NCBI GenBank assembly: GCA_019116455.1
Contig: DXBR01000049.1
Coordinates: forward strand, 37,426-101,425
DNA: 64,000 bases
Source of the DNA: Anaerobutyricum stercoris
Lineage (GTDB): Bacteria > Bacillota > Clostridia > Lachnospirales > Lachnospiraceae
Reading direction: 5' to 3'
Position 1 is the stretch's first letter. The number at the start of each line of letters is the position of its first letter. Positions 34,639 to 43,600 of the stretch are shown piece by piece. Under the pieces are notes generated by a model. That model had not been told where the DNA came from. It ran no database searches and saw nothing but the letters and a program-made list of their open reading frames with translations. Position numbers and translations under genes: made by a program.

Positions 34639-36729
34639 ATGATAAAACAGTTTTCCATGGAACTGGCAGGAAGAACTCTGTCAGTCGAGATCGGAAGAGT
34701 TGCCGCTCAGGCCAACGGCGCGGCATTTATGCATTACGGAGATACGGTGGTACTGTCTACGGCCACTGCATCCGATAAGCCGAGAGAAGGAATTGATTTC
34801 TTCCCTCTGAGCGTGGAGTTTGAGGAGAAAATGTACTCTGTCGGAAAGATTCCGGGAGGATTTAATAAGAGAGAAGGAAAGGCGTCCGAGCATGCTGTGC
34901 TCACATCCCGTGTCATTGACCGTCCGATGCGTCCGCTTTTCCCGAAGGATTACAGAAATGACGTAACTTTAAATAACCTGGTGATGTCTGTGGATCCGGA
35001 CTGTTCACCGGAGGTGACAGCGATGCTCGGTTCTTCCATTGCCACCTGTATTTCCGACATCCCGTTTGACGGACCGATCGCAGCCACACAGATGGGACTC
35101 ATTGATGGAGAGTTCATCGTGAACCCGACAGCGGATCAGCAGCAGGTATCCGACCTGGCGCTGACCGTTGCATCCACCGCAGAGAAGGTTATCATGATCG
35201 AGGCGGGCGCCAACGAGGTGCCGGAGGATGTGATGATCGACGCTATTTTTAAGGCCCATGAGGTCAACAAAGAGATCATCGCATTTATTCAGAAGATCGT
35301 TGATGAGTGCGGTAAAGAGAAACATGACTATGAGCATGTGGACACACCGGAAGAACTGTGGAACGACATGGTGGAGTTCATTACACCGGAAGCCATGGAA
35401 GAAGCGGTATTTACCGATGTGAAGCAGGTGCGTGAAGAAAACATCCGCCAGATTGAGGAGAAACTGGAAGAAAGATATGCGGAAGAGCATGAAGACTGGC
35501 TGCCGCTGATCGGCGACGCTGTGTACAAGTTCCAGAAAAAGACTGTCCGCAAGATGATCTTAAAAGATCACAAACGTCCGGACGGCAGAGCAATCGACGA
35601 GATCCGCCCGCTGTCCGCAGAGATCGACATTCTGCCTAGAGTACACGGTTCCGGTATGTTCAAGAGAGGACAGACACAGATCATGACGATCACAACACTG
35701 GCGCCGTTATCCGAAGTACAGAAGGTGGATGGCATAGATGTAAATGTAACATCCAAGAGATATATGCATCATTATAATTTCCCTAGCTATTCTGTGGGCG
35801 AGACCAAGCCGAGCCGCGGACCGGGACGCCGGGAGATCGGACATGGCGCTCTGGCAGAGCGGGCGCTGGTACCGGTGCTGCCAAGCGAGGATGAGTTCCC
35901 GTACGCAATCCGTACCGTATCCGAGACACTGGAATCCAACGGTTCCACTTCACAGGCCAGCGTGTGTGCCTCCACCCTGTCTCTGATGGCAGCTGGTGTT
36001 CCGATTAAGAAACCGGTAGCTGGTATCTCCACAGGTCTTGTGACCGGAGATACTGATGACGATTATCTGATCCTTACAGATATTCAGGGGCTGGAAGACT
36101 TCTTTGGAGACATGGATTTCAAGGTTGCCGGAACTCATGATGGTATCACTGCCATCCAGATGGATATCAAGATTCACGGCCTGACGCCGGATATCATCAA
36201 AGGAGCCATCACAAAGGCAAAGGCTGCAAGAGAGTACATTCTTACTGAGGTTATGGAGCCGGTAATCGCCGAGCCAAGACCGGAGGTTGGTAAATACGCG
36301 CCTAAGATTCAGCAGATGCATGTGGAGCCGGATAAGATCAGCGAGATCATCGGCAAACAGGGCAAGACTATCAACGGCATCATTGATGAGACCGGCGTGA
36401 AGATTGATATCAACGATGACGGAAGAGTGGATATCTGCGGCGTGGAACAGGATATGATTCATAAGGCTATGGAGCTGATTCGTCTTATTGTGGAGCCGGT
36501 AGAGGTCGGAGCTATCTATGAAGGCGAAGTTGTGAGAATCATGAATTTCGGTGCATTTGTACAGCTTGCTCCGAACAAAGACGGACTGATTCATATTTCC
36601 AAATTATCCAGAGACAGAGTAAATAAAGTAGAAGATGTGGTCAATATCGGTGACAAGGTGAGAGTAAAGGTTCTCGAGATCGACAAGATGGGCAGAATCA
36701 ACCTGGCACTGAGAGAGAAATTAAGCTGA
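34639..36729 (+). CDS. pnp: polyribonucleotide nucleotidyltransferase (PNPase)
   Basis: 696 residues. Phosphorolytic 3'-5' exoribonuclease. Two RNase PH domains (residues about 10-215 and 310-545, with FPLSVEFEEKMYSVGKIPGG and the catalytic GDTDDDYLILTD region), a KH domain (about 555-615, IIGKQGKTINGI) and an S1 domain (about 620-695, YEGEVVRIMNFGAFVQL). AGGAGG at 34626-34631 fixes the start; an in-frame ATG at 34606 is rejected because it lies in the leader. Known PNPases control their own mRNA through leader structure, and a structured leader is present here. Confidence 0.96.
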   Translation: MIKQFSMELAGRTLSVEIGRVAAQANGAAFMHYGDTVVLSTATASDKPREGIDFFPLSVEFEEKMYSVGKIPGGFNKREGKASEHAVLTSRVIDRPMRPLFPKDYRNDVTLNNLVMSVDPDCSPEVTAMLGSSIATCISDIPFDGPIAATQMGLIDGEFIVNPTADQQQVSDLALTVASTAEKVIMIEAGANEVPEDVMIDAIFKAHEVNKEIIAFIQKIVDECGKEKHDYEHVDTPEELWNDMVEFITPEAMEEAVFTDVKQVREENIRQIEEKLEERYAEEHEDWLPLIGDAVYKFQKKTVRKMILKDHKRPDGRAIDEIRPLSAEIDILPRVHGSGMFKRGQTQIMTITTLAPLSEVQKVDGIDVNVTSKRYMHHYNFPSYSVGETKPSRGPGRREIGHGALAERALVPVLPSEDEFPYAIRTVSETLESNGSTSQASVCASTLSLMAAGVPIKKPVAGISTGLVTGDTDDDYLILTDIQGLEDFFGDMDFKVAGTHDGITAIQMDIKIHGLTPDIIKGAITKAKAAREYILTEVMEPVIAEPRPEVGKYAPKIQQMHVEPDKISEIIGKQGKTINGIIDETGVKIDINDDGRVDICGVEQDMIHKAMELIRLIVEPVEVGAIYEGEVVRIMNFGAFVQLAPNKDGLIHISKLSRDRVNKVEDVVNIGDKVRVKVLEIDKMGRINLALREKLS

Positions 36730-36743
36730 TTGGTTCCTTTTCC

Positions 36744-36786
36744 CAGTGCAGTGCTTTTCCCGTTTTCAGGAACGCGCACTGCACTG
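36744..36786 (+). terminator. strong hairpin between pnp and nrdR
   Basis: Perfect 11-bp arms CAGTGCAGTGC / GCACTGCACTG with a 21-nt loop. No U-tract follows, so it is more likely a 3'-end stabiliser or attenuating structure than a simple terminator. Confidence 0.5.
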
Positions 36787-36823
36787 ACCGGGATACATAA
36801 GATACAGCCAGGGAGGAACATGT

Positions 36824-37321
36824 ATGAAATGTCCATTTTGCGGTATGGATAACACCCGCGTGATTGATTCCAGACCTGCGGATGACAATGCGTCCATCCG
36901 GAGAAGAAGACAGTGTGATGAATGTGGGAAACGTTTTACCACATACGAAAAGGTAGAGATCATTCCTCTCACTGTCATAAAGAAGGACAGGAGCCGGGAG
37001 CCATATGACAGGAGCAAGATCATGGCCGGCGTTCTTCGTGCCTGCCACAAGCGGCCGATTCCTGTGGAGAAGATAGAAGAGACTGTCAATAAGATCGAGA
37101 ATGACATTTTCAATCTGGAATACAAGGAGATTGAAAGCAAGGTTATCGGCGAGATTGTCATGGAACGGCTCAAATCACTGGAGCAGGTGGCATATGTTCG
37201 ATTTGCATCGGTTTACAGGGAGTTCAAAGATGTTAATACATTTATGAATGAACTGAAAAAGATGCTGGATTCCAGCAGCGATGCCGGCGGACAGGGAGAG
37301 TCAGAAATAAAAGGCGTGTAA
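36824..37321 (+). CDS. nrdR: transcriptional repressor NrdR
   Basis: 165 residues. N-terminal zinc ribbon (MKCPFCG ... CDECGKRFTTYE) and a central ATP-cone (residues about 49-139, IPLTVIKKDRSREPYDRSKI). NrdR senses adenine nucleotides and represses ribonucleotide reductase genes by binding NrdR boxes; no reductase gene lies in the window. The C-terminus is Ser/Gly/Glu-rich. Terminator directly downstream. Confidence 0.96.
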   Translation: MKCPFCGMDNTRVIDSRPADDNASIRRRRQCDECGKRFTTYEKVEIIPLTVIKKDRSREPYDRSKIMAGVLRACHKRPIPVEKIEETVNKIENDIFNLEYKEIESKVIGEIVMERLKSLEQVAYVRFASVYREFKDVNTFMNELKKMLDSSSDAGGQGESEIKGV

Positions 37322-37338
37322 AGCATAAAACATTAAAA

Positions 37339-37371
37339 AACTTCGGTATGAGCAATACCGGAGTTTTTTTT
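37339..37371 (+). terminator. nrdR terminator
   Basis: AACTTCGGTAT / ATACCGGAGTT stem (one G-T pair) followed by seven further T. Confidence 0.9.
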
Positions 37372-37404
37372 AGAATATAAAATGTAAAATAATGTAAAAT
37401 ACAC

Positions 37405-37433
37405 TTGAAAATGTAAAAATAATATGTTAAAAT
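37405..37433 (+). promoter_or_regulatory. putative yifB-dprA promoter
   Basis: TTGAAA, a 17-nt spacer and TAAAAT, 24 bp before the yifB start, in a stretch with repeated AATGTAAAAT. Confidence 0.6.
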
Positions 37434-37456
37434 CTGGAAAAGTCAGGAGGTGAAAC

Positions 37457-39034
37457 ATGGTAGCAGAAGTTTTAAGCGGTATGGTACAGGGCGTACATGG
37501 AGAGATCATTACAGTACAGGCAGATGTTAGTGACGGTCTTCCGGTTTTTGGTCTGACCGGACATCTGTCTTCTGAAGTGAAGGAGGCAAAGGAACGAGTT
37601 CGCACTGCCCTGAAGAATACAGGCTGCCATCTTCCTCCCAGACGTGTCTCAGTGAATCTTGCGCCGGCAGACGTGAGAAAAAGCGGTACCTGCTATGATA
37701 TGGCCATCGCCGTCGGCATTATGACAGCCATGGGACTGATACCGCAAAGTGCTGTCAGAGGAATTGTATTTCTGGGCGAGCTGGCTCTTGACGGTATGCT
37801 GTCGCCTGTTACGGGTGTGCTCGCTATCCTGAGGACTGCGCAGGAAGCGGGATACCATACCTGTGTAGTTCCTCCGGCCAATGTGCAGGAGGCGTCTCTC
37901 CTGCCGGAGATGAGGGTTCTGGGTTTTGCCAATTTAAAAGAAGTGACCGCCTTTTTGAGGGGGACGGCAGAGGATGAATATTCCGAAAGAAAAATCGTAA
38001 CCTGTGTTAAAGATGTGGGGAAAACAATAAGAGCGGCGGGACGTCCGGACGGAGGGGCCGGGTATCCTGATTTATCGGAGGTAAAAGGACAGCGTATGGC
38101 TAAGAGAGCGCTGGAGATTGCTGTGGCCGGATATCACAATCTGTTTCTGGACGGGCCGCCCGGAGCGGGCAAGTCCATGCTGGCGTCATGCACGCCGGGG
38201 ATTATGCCGGGAATGACCAGAGAAGAGATGATAGACGCTACCATGGTATACAGTGTGAAAGGGTTGCTGCGGGAAGGTTTTTCTCTGGTGGAGAACAGAC
38301 CTTTCCGGGCTCCGTCTTCTTCTGTCACCATGGCCGGAATGTTCGGAGGAGGAAAGAATCCGAGCCCCGGGGAAGTGACTCTGGCACATCATGGGGTATT
38401 ATTCCTGGATGAGTTTCCGGAATTTAAAAGAGAATTAATTGAGATGTTCCGGGTAGTGCTGGAAGATCATCAGGTCAGACAGATCAGAAATGGTAAAACG
38501 GTGACATTTCCGGCGGATTTTATTTTTATTGCCGCGGCCAATCCCTGCCCGTGCGGATATTTTCCTGACCGAAGATACTGCCATTGCAGTCCGAGGGAGA
38601 TCTTTCATTATCAGAATCGTCTGAGCGGGCCCATTCTGGATCGTCTGGATCTTTTTGTGCGCTGTGACAAAATGTCTTATGAGACGATGACGGAGGAGAA
38701 AGAAGGAGAAACTTCAGCGATGGTCCGGGAAAGAGTCCGGGAGGTATGGGGACTGCAAAAGGAACGTTTTAAATCAGGCGGAAGTAATTTTAACGGACGT
38801 ATGACGCCGAAAGAAGTGAAAAAATACTGCGTGCTGGATGAGAATTCACGGAATCTGATGAAAGAAGTATTTGACCGTCTGCGGCTGACCGGCCGCTCAT
38901 ACAACCGTATTCTCAAAGTGGGAAGAACAATCGCTGATATGGAAGGCTCCGCCCGGATCAGGGAAGAACATCTGCGGGAGGCGCTGATGTTCCGCCGGAC
39001 TGCGCCTTTTGGGCAAGATCCGGATACGCCGTAG
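37457..39034 (+). CDS. YifB/ComM family Mg-chelatase-like AAA+ ATPase
   Basis: 525 residues. N-terminal Lon-like domain (residues about 1-165), AAA+ module with Walker A GPPGAGKSML and Walker B VLFLDEFPEF, the Mg_chelatase stretch AANPCPCGYFPDRRYCHC, and a C-terminal lid. ComM, the family member studied in Gram-negatives, is a branch-migration helicase in transformation. Placement just before dprA supports a link with incoming DNA. CAGGAGG precedes the ATG. Confidence 0.9.
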   Translation: MVAEVLSGMVQGVHGEIITVQADVSDGLPVFGLTGHLSSEVKEAKERVRTALKNTGCHLPPRRVSVNLAPADVRKSGTCYDMAIAVGIMTAMGLIPQSAVRGIVFLGELALDGMLSPVTGVLAILRTAQEAGYHTCVVPPANVQEASLLPEMRVLGFANLKEVTAFLRGTAEDEYSERKIVTCVKDVGKTIRAAGRPDGGAGYPDLSEVKGQRMAKRALEIAVAGYHNLFLDGPPGAGKSMLASCTPGIMPGMTREEMIDATMVYSVKGLLREGFSLVENRPFRAPSSSVTMAGMFGGGKNPSPGEVTLAHHGVLFLDEFPEFKRELIEMFRVVLEDHQVRQIRNGKTVTFPADFIFIAAANPCPCGYFPDRRYCHCSPREIFHYQNRLSGPILDRLDLFVRCDKMSYETMTEEKEGETSAMVRERVREVWGLQKERFKSGGSNFNGRMTPKEVKKYCVLDENSRNLMKEVFDRLRLTGRSYNRILKVGRTIADMEGSARIREEHLREALMFRRTAPFGQDPDTP

Positions 39035-39124
39035 CATCGTAGAGCGTTCCGCACGGAGGTATTTTGCGGCAGAGTGATACCGCGGGACGCAGGGGCGTCG
39101 GGTGAGAATGGTCGGGGGGCAGAT

Positions 39125-40273
39125 ATGAGCGATAAAGAGACAGATTATAAAGTGGAAGAAAACAACGCGTTTTTCTGGTATTGGTTTGTGAACATATCCG
39201 GAGTAGGCAGTGTGTCCAGAAAGAAGCTGCTGGACCGCTTTATCCATCCGGCAGTCCTGTATCATGCGGGAAAGAGAGAGTACGAAGATATCCTGAGTCC
39301 AAAGCAGTGCGTATATTTACAAAACTCCCGCAATACATATAGGATAAATCAGTCGATGCAGAAGTTGGAGACTTCCGGCGTGCGTTTTGTGCATTGGGAA
39401 TCTCCGGAGTATCCCCGGAAGTTCAGGCAGCTGTTTGATCCTCCGTATGGCATATATGTCAAAGGAAGGCTTCCGGCAGAGGATATGCCGGTGCTTGGCA
39501 TGGTGGGATCCCGGGCGGCGACTCCCTACGGTCTTCATATGGCGCAGAGCTTCGCGGAGTCATTGGCGCTGCAGGGCATCCAGATCGTCAGCGGTCTGGC
39601 AGCGGGAATTGATGCTGCAAGCCACAGAGGAGCACTTCGGGCCGGAAGATACACTCTTGGAATTCTGGGCGGAGGCATCGATAGTATGTATCCCCGGGAG
39701 AATTTTTCTTTATATATGCAAATGTATGAAAGAGGAGGTGTGCTGTCAGAATATAATCTCGGCGTTCCCAACAGTCCGGGATTGTTTCCGCTCAGGAATC
39801 GTCTGATCAGTGGAATCGCGGACGGAGTATTTGTGCTGGAGGCAGGAGAAAAAAGCGGTTCTTTTATCACCATAGACCAGGCGCTGGAACAAGGGAAAGA
39901 GGTGTTCGCAATGCCGGGGAGAGTTTCGGATCCGCTGAGCGCCGGATGCAACAGACTCATCGCGGAAGGAGCCTCTCTGGTACAGTGTCCCGAAGACATT
40001 GCCGGTCAGTTACTTGCCAAGTATGCAAAATCTGAGAAAAAGAATGGAAAAGAACAGGTAAAGTTTGCAAAAGAACGGGCAGCGTGTCTTTTGGAAGATC
40101 CGGAACAGCAGCGAATCTATGAACTTCTGGATGCAAAAAATCCGACAAGTTTTAATGAACTTTTAGAGAAAAGCGGGTATAATTTTGTAAAATTGCAGTA
40201 TATTTTATTGGAAATGGAGATTTCTCAGTATATTTATCAGCCGTCACAGAACACTTATCTGAGAAAATTTTAA
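39125..40273 (+). CDS. dprA: DNA processing protein DprA
   Basis: 382 residues. An N-terminal SAM-like region, then a Rossmann-like DprA/Smf domain (VGSRAATPYGLHMAQ; IVSGLAAGIDAASHRGAL; GILGGGIDSMYPREN; VSDPLSAGCNRLI) and a C-terminal winged-helix-like part (residues about 310-380). DprA loads RecA on incoming single-stranded DNA. ATG at 39125 follows a G-rich site; a GTG at 39074 has none. Confidence 0.93.
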   Translation: MSDKETDYKVEENNAFFWYWFVNISGVGSVSRKKLLDRFIHPAVLYHAGKREYEDILSPKQCVYLQNSRNTYRINQSMQKLETSGVRFVHWESPEYPRKFRQLFDPPYGIYVKGRLPAEDMPVLGMVGSRAATPYGLHMAQSFAESLALQGIQIVSGLAAGIDAASHRGALRAGRYTLGILGGGIDSMYPRENFSLYMQMYERGGVLSEYNLGVPNSPGLFPLRNRLISGIADGVFVLEAGEKSGSFITIDQALEQGKEVFAMPGRVSDPLSAGCNRLIAEGASLVQCPEDIAGQLLAKYAKSEKKNGKEQVKFAKERAACLLEDPEQQRIYELLDAKNPTSFNELLEKSGYNFVKLQYILLEMEISQYIYQPSQNTYLRKF

Positions 40274-40284
40274 AAATTTTTTTC

Positions 40285-40313
40285 TTGCGAACCCATGTGA
40301 AATGGTGTATTAT
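40285..40313 (+). promoter_or_regulatory. putative topA promoter
   Basis: TTGCGA, a 17-nt spacer and TATTAT, with a leader of about 120 nt before topA. Confidence 0.5.
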
Positions 40314-40437
40314 TGATAATTGTTTTACAGGACAAGGCTTTTTATCAGAATAATATAGCAAAATATTTGTCCTGGAATATGAGGTTAAGAGTTTTTTTAT
40401 GCCATCTATCTATATATAAGTTGGGAGTGTATTGTAA

Positions 40438-42510
40438 ATGGCAAGCAAGTTAGTGATTGTGGAATCACCTGCAAAGGCAAAAACGATTCAGAAGTTTTTG
40501 GGAAAAAGTTATAAGGTCATTGCCTCCAACGGACATGTCCGTGATCTTCCCAAAAGTTCTATGGGAATTGATTTTGATAATGATTATGAACCGAAATATA
40601 TAACAATCCGGGGGAAGGGAGAGATTCTGGCTCAACTTCGCAAGGAAGTGAAAAAGGCAGATAAAGTTTATCTCGCAACGGACCCGGACCGGGAAGGCGA
40701 AGCGATTTCCTGGCATCTTTATAACGCTCTGAAGCTGGAAGGAAAAAAATGCAGCCGGATTACTTTCAATGAGATCACGAAGGATGCGGTGAAGAGATCG
40801 ATTAAGAATTCCCGGGATATTGATATGAACCTGGTGGATGCGCAGCAGGCGCGGCGCGTGCTGGACCGTATTGTGGGTTATAAGATCAGCCCGATTCTCT
40901 GGTCAAAGATTAAGAGAGGACTGAGCGCCGGACGTGTGCAGTCAGTGGCGCTGCGTATCATATCTGACCGCGAAAAAGAGATCAATGAGTTTATTCCGGA
41001 AGAATACTGGAGCATAGATGCGGATCTGCAGGTGGAAGGCGTGAAAAAACCGCTGGAAGCGCATTTTACAGGCGACAAAGATGGTAAAATCGAACTCCGC
41101 AGCAAAGAAGATGTGGAGCGTATCACAAAAGAACTGGAAGGATGCCGCTATGAAGTTCTGGGTATCAAGCGCGGGGAGCGGAGGAAAAAACCGCCGCTGC
41201 CATTTACTACCAGTACCCTGCAGCAGGAAGCTTCCAAGAAGCTGAATATGTCTACGCAGAAGACCATGCGTCTGGCGCAGGAGCTCTATGAAGGCGTTTC
41301 TCTGAAAGGCCGCGGGACCATCGGTCTCATTACTTATCTTCGTACAGACTCCACCAGAATATCCGAGGAAGCGGATGCAGCCTGCCAGGAGTATATCAGA
41401 ACCCGGTACGGAGAAGATTTTGTGGGAAACGGCACTGCCAGGAAGACGGGAGCCGGCAAGATTCAGGATGCTCATGAAGCCATCCGGCCTACGGACAGCA
41501 GCCTGTCGCCGTCGGATTTGAAAGAAGAGTTGTCCAGAGATCTGTATCGTCTGTATAATCTGATCTGGACCCGCTTTATTGCCAGCCGCATGTCAGAGGC
41601 TGTATATGAGACCGTCTCTGTGAAGATCGGAGCCGGCGACTATCGTTTCAGCGTGTCGGGCGCACGGATTAAGTTCGACGGTTTTATGACGGTATATCAT
41701 TATGATGATGAGAAGTCCACGCTGGACACCGCCCTCAAAAAGATCAGCGAGGATTCAGAGCTTACGTTAAAAGAACTGAAACCACAGCAGCATTTCACAC
41801 AGCCGCCGGGACATTTTACCGAGGCCAGTCTCGTTAAGACTCTGGAAGAGCTGGGAATAGGACGCCCGAGTACCTATTCGCCTACTATTACTACGCTTCT
41901 TGCCAGAAGATATATTGTGAAGGAAAATAAAAATCTTTACATGACGGAGCTTGGCGAAGCGGTCAACGAACTGACTGTGAAAGGTTTTCCTTCTATTGTA
42001 AATGTGAATTTTACAGCCAATATGGAGTCGCTTCTCGATGGAGTGGAGGAAGGAAAAGTAAAGTGGAAAACCATCGTGGAAAACTTCTACCCGGATCTCA
42101 ATGATGCTGTGGAAGCGGCCGAGAAGGAACTGGCGGAAGTGGAAATTGCCGATGAAGTCAGCGATGAGGTCTGTGAAGAGTGCGGCAGAAACATGGTGAT
42201 CAAATACGGACCGCACGGTAAGTTCCTGGCCTGCCCGGGATTTCCGGAATGTAAGAATACGAAGCCATACTACGAGAAGATTGGCGTTGCCTGCCCGAAA
42301 TGCGGCAAGGATATTGTGCTGAAGAAGACTAAGAAGGGCAGAAAATATTATGGTTGTATTGATAATCCGGAGTGCGATTTCATGAGCTGGCAGAAGCCGT
42401 CAAAGATACCATGTAAAGAATGCGGCGGTCTTATGGTGGAAAAAGGCAAAAAACTTGTGTGTATGAATCCGGAGTGCGGATATGTGACCGATAAGCCGGA
42501 TGAGGAATAG
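40438..42510 (+). CDS. topA: DNA topoisomerase I
   Basis: 690 residues, type IA. The Toprim domain (LVIVESPAKAKTIQKFLG; DPDREGEAISWHL) is followed by the core with active-site Tyr in GLITYLRTDSTRIS. Three zinc-ribbon repeats end the protein: CEECGRNM, CPKCGKDI and CKECGGLM, each with a second Cys pair. It relaxes negative supercoils. The dprA-topA-codY order is typical of Firmicutes. Confidence 0.97.
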   Translation: MASKLVIVESPAKAKTIQKFLGKSYKVIASNGHVRDLPKSSMGIDFDNDYEPKYITIRGKGEILAQLRKEVKKADKVYLATDPDREGEAISWHLYNALKLEGKKCSRITFNEITKDAVKRSIKNSRDIDMNLVDAQQARRVLDRIVGYKISPILWSKIKRGLSAGRVQSVALRIISDREKEINEFIPEEYWSIDADLQVEGVKKPLEAHFTGDKDGKIELRSKEDVERITKELEGCRYEVLGIKRGERRKKPPLPFTTSTLQQEASKKLNMSTQKTMRLAQELYEGVSLKGRGTIGLITYLRTDSTRISEEADAACQEYIRTRYGEDFVGNGTARKTGAGKIQDAHEAIRPTDSSLSPSDLKEELSRDLYRLYNLIWTRFIASRMSEAVYETVSVKIGAGDYRFSVSGARIKFDGFMTVYHYDDEKSTLDTALKKISEDSELTLKELKPQQHFTQPPGHFTEASLVKTLEELGIGRPSTYSPTITTLLARRYIVKENKNLYMTELGEAVNELTVKGFPSIVNVNFTANMESLLDGVEEGKVKWKTIVENFYPDLNDAVEAAEKELAEVEIADEVSDEVCEECGRNMVIKYGPHGKFLACPGFPECKNTKPYYEKIGVACPKCGKDIVLKKTKKGRKYYGCIDNPECDFMSWQKPSKIPCKECGGLMVEKGKKLVCMNPECGYVTDKPDEE

Positions 42511-42588
42511 ACAGCAGCTGCCGGATATGCGGAAAAGACAAGCTGGCAGATACCATAGGATAAGCAGAGTCTGCTATCAGACAGGGAT

Positions 42589-42630
42589 CATCTGCAGTTA
42601 TGGAAATAACATAGCTGCAGATGTTTTTTT
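42589..42630 (+). terminator. topA terminator
   Basis: CATCTGCAG / CTGCAGATG arms, extended by TTATG / CATAG, followed by seven T. Confidence 0.9.
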
Positions 42631-42678
42631 ATGTTTGTCTGAAATATTTTAATAATTGGATGGATTAATAAATTCTTA

Positions 42679-42693
42679 AATTTTTAGATAATA
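42679..42693. promoter_or_regulatory. candidate CodY box upstream of codY
   Basis: AATTTTTAGATAATA matches the CodY consensus AATTTTCWGAAAATT at 12 of 15 positions and lies just before the -35 of the codY promoter, so autoregulation is plausible. Confidence 0.4.
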
Positions 42694-42696
42694 TCG

Positions 42697-42725
42697 TTGT
42701 GATTGTGCGGTAGATGTGTTAAAAT
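42697..42725 (+). promoter_or_regulatory. putative codY promoter
   Basis: TTGTGA, a 17-nt spacer and TAAAAT, 43 bp before the start codon. Confidence 0.55.
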
Positions 42726-42768
42726 AATTTTTAATGAAGAATTGTCAGTTAATAATATGGAGGTTTCT

Positions 42769-43539
42769 ATGAGTGTCCAATTGCTTGATAAAACGAGAAA
42801 AATTAACAAACTGCTGCACAACAACAATTCACACAAAGTAGTATTTAATGACATCTGTGAAGTTCTCAGCGAGATTCTTTTATCGAACGTTCTGGTCATC
42901 AGCAAGAAAGGAAAGGTTCTTGGAATTAAGGACAGAGCAGATATTGAGACGATTAATGAACTCATTAATAATGAAGTGGGTGAATATATCGACCCTCTGT
43001 TAAATGAGAGGCTCCTCGGAGTTTTATCGACAAAAGAAAATGTGAATCTGGAAACACTGGGTTTTGAATTTTCAGACATTTCCGAGTATCAGGCAATTAT
43101 TACTCCGATCGATATTGCCGGCGAGAGACTTGGAACTGTTTTCATGTATCGAAAAGAGAAACATTATGAGATTGACGATATCATTCTGGTGGAATATGGC
43201 ACCACGGTGGTAGGGCTTGAGATGATGCGTTCTGTCAATGAAGAAAATGCGGAGGAGACAAGGAAGGTCTCCATCGTAAAATCGGCAATTTCCACCCTGT
43301 CTTTTTCAGAGCTGGAGGCTATTCAGCACATTTTCGATGAGCTGGACGGGGAAGAAGGCATCCTGGTGGCCAGCAAAATTGCCGACCGGGTGGGGATCAC
43401 CAGGTCTGTCATTGTCAATGCTCTCCGGAAGTTTGAGAGTGCCGGAGTGATAGAGTCCCGCTCTTCCGGCATGAAAGGAACCTATATCAAGGTACTCAAC
43501 GATGTTGTATTTGACGAACTGAAGAAAATGAAACATTAG
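42769..43539 (+). CDS. codY: global regulator CodY
   Basis: 256 residues. An N-terminal GAF domain (about 1-150), which in the family senses branched-chain amino acids and GTP, and a C-terminal winged helix (VASKIADRVGITRSVIVNAL). It represses amino-acid and adaptation genes in rich conditions. MSVQLLDKTRKIN is the family N-terminus; the ATG at 42769 follows GGAGG, so the in-frame extension upstream is not used. Confidence 0.97.
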   Translation: MSVQLLDKTRKINKLLHNNNSHKVVFNDICEVLSEILLSNVLVISKKGKVLGIKDRADIETINELINNEVGEYIDPLLNERLLGVLSTKENVNLETLGFEFSDISEYQAIITPIDIAGERLGTVFMYRKEKHYEIDDIILVEYGTTVVGLEMMRSVNEENAEETRKVSIVKSAISTLSFSELEAIQHIFDELDGEEGILVASKIADRVGITRSVIVNALRKFESAGVIESRSSGMKGTYIKVLNDVVFDELKKMKH

Positions 43540-43600
43540 ATTTGCACCCTGCATATATGAATAACAGAGAAAGGCTACGATAGGATAAAGGAGTAACATC

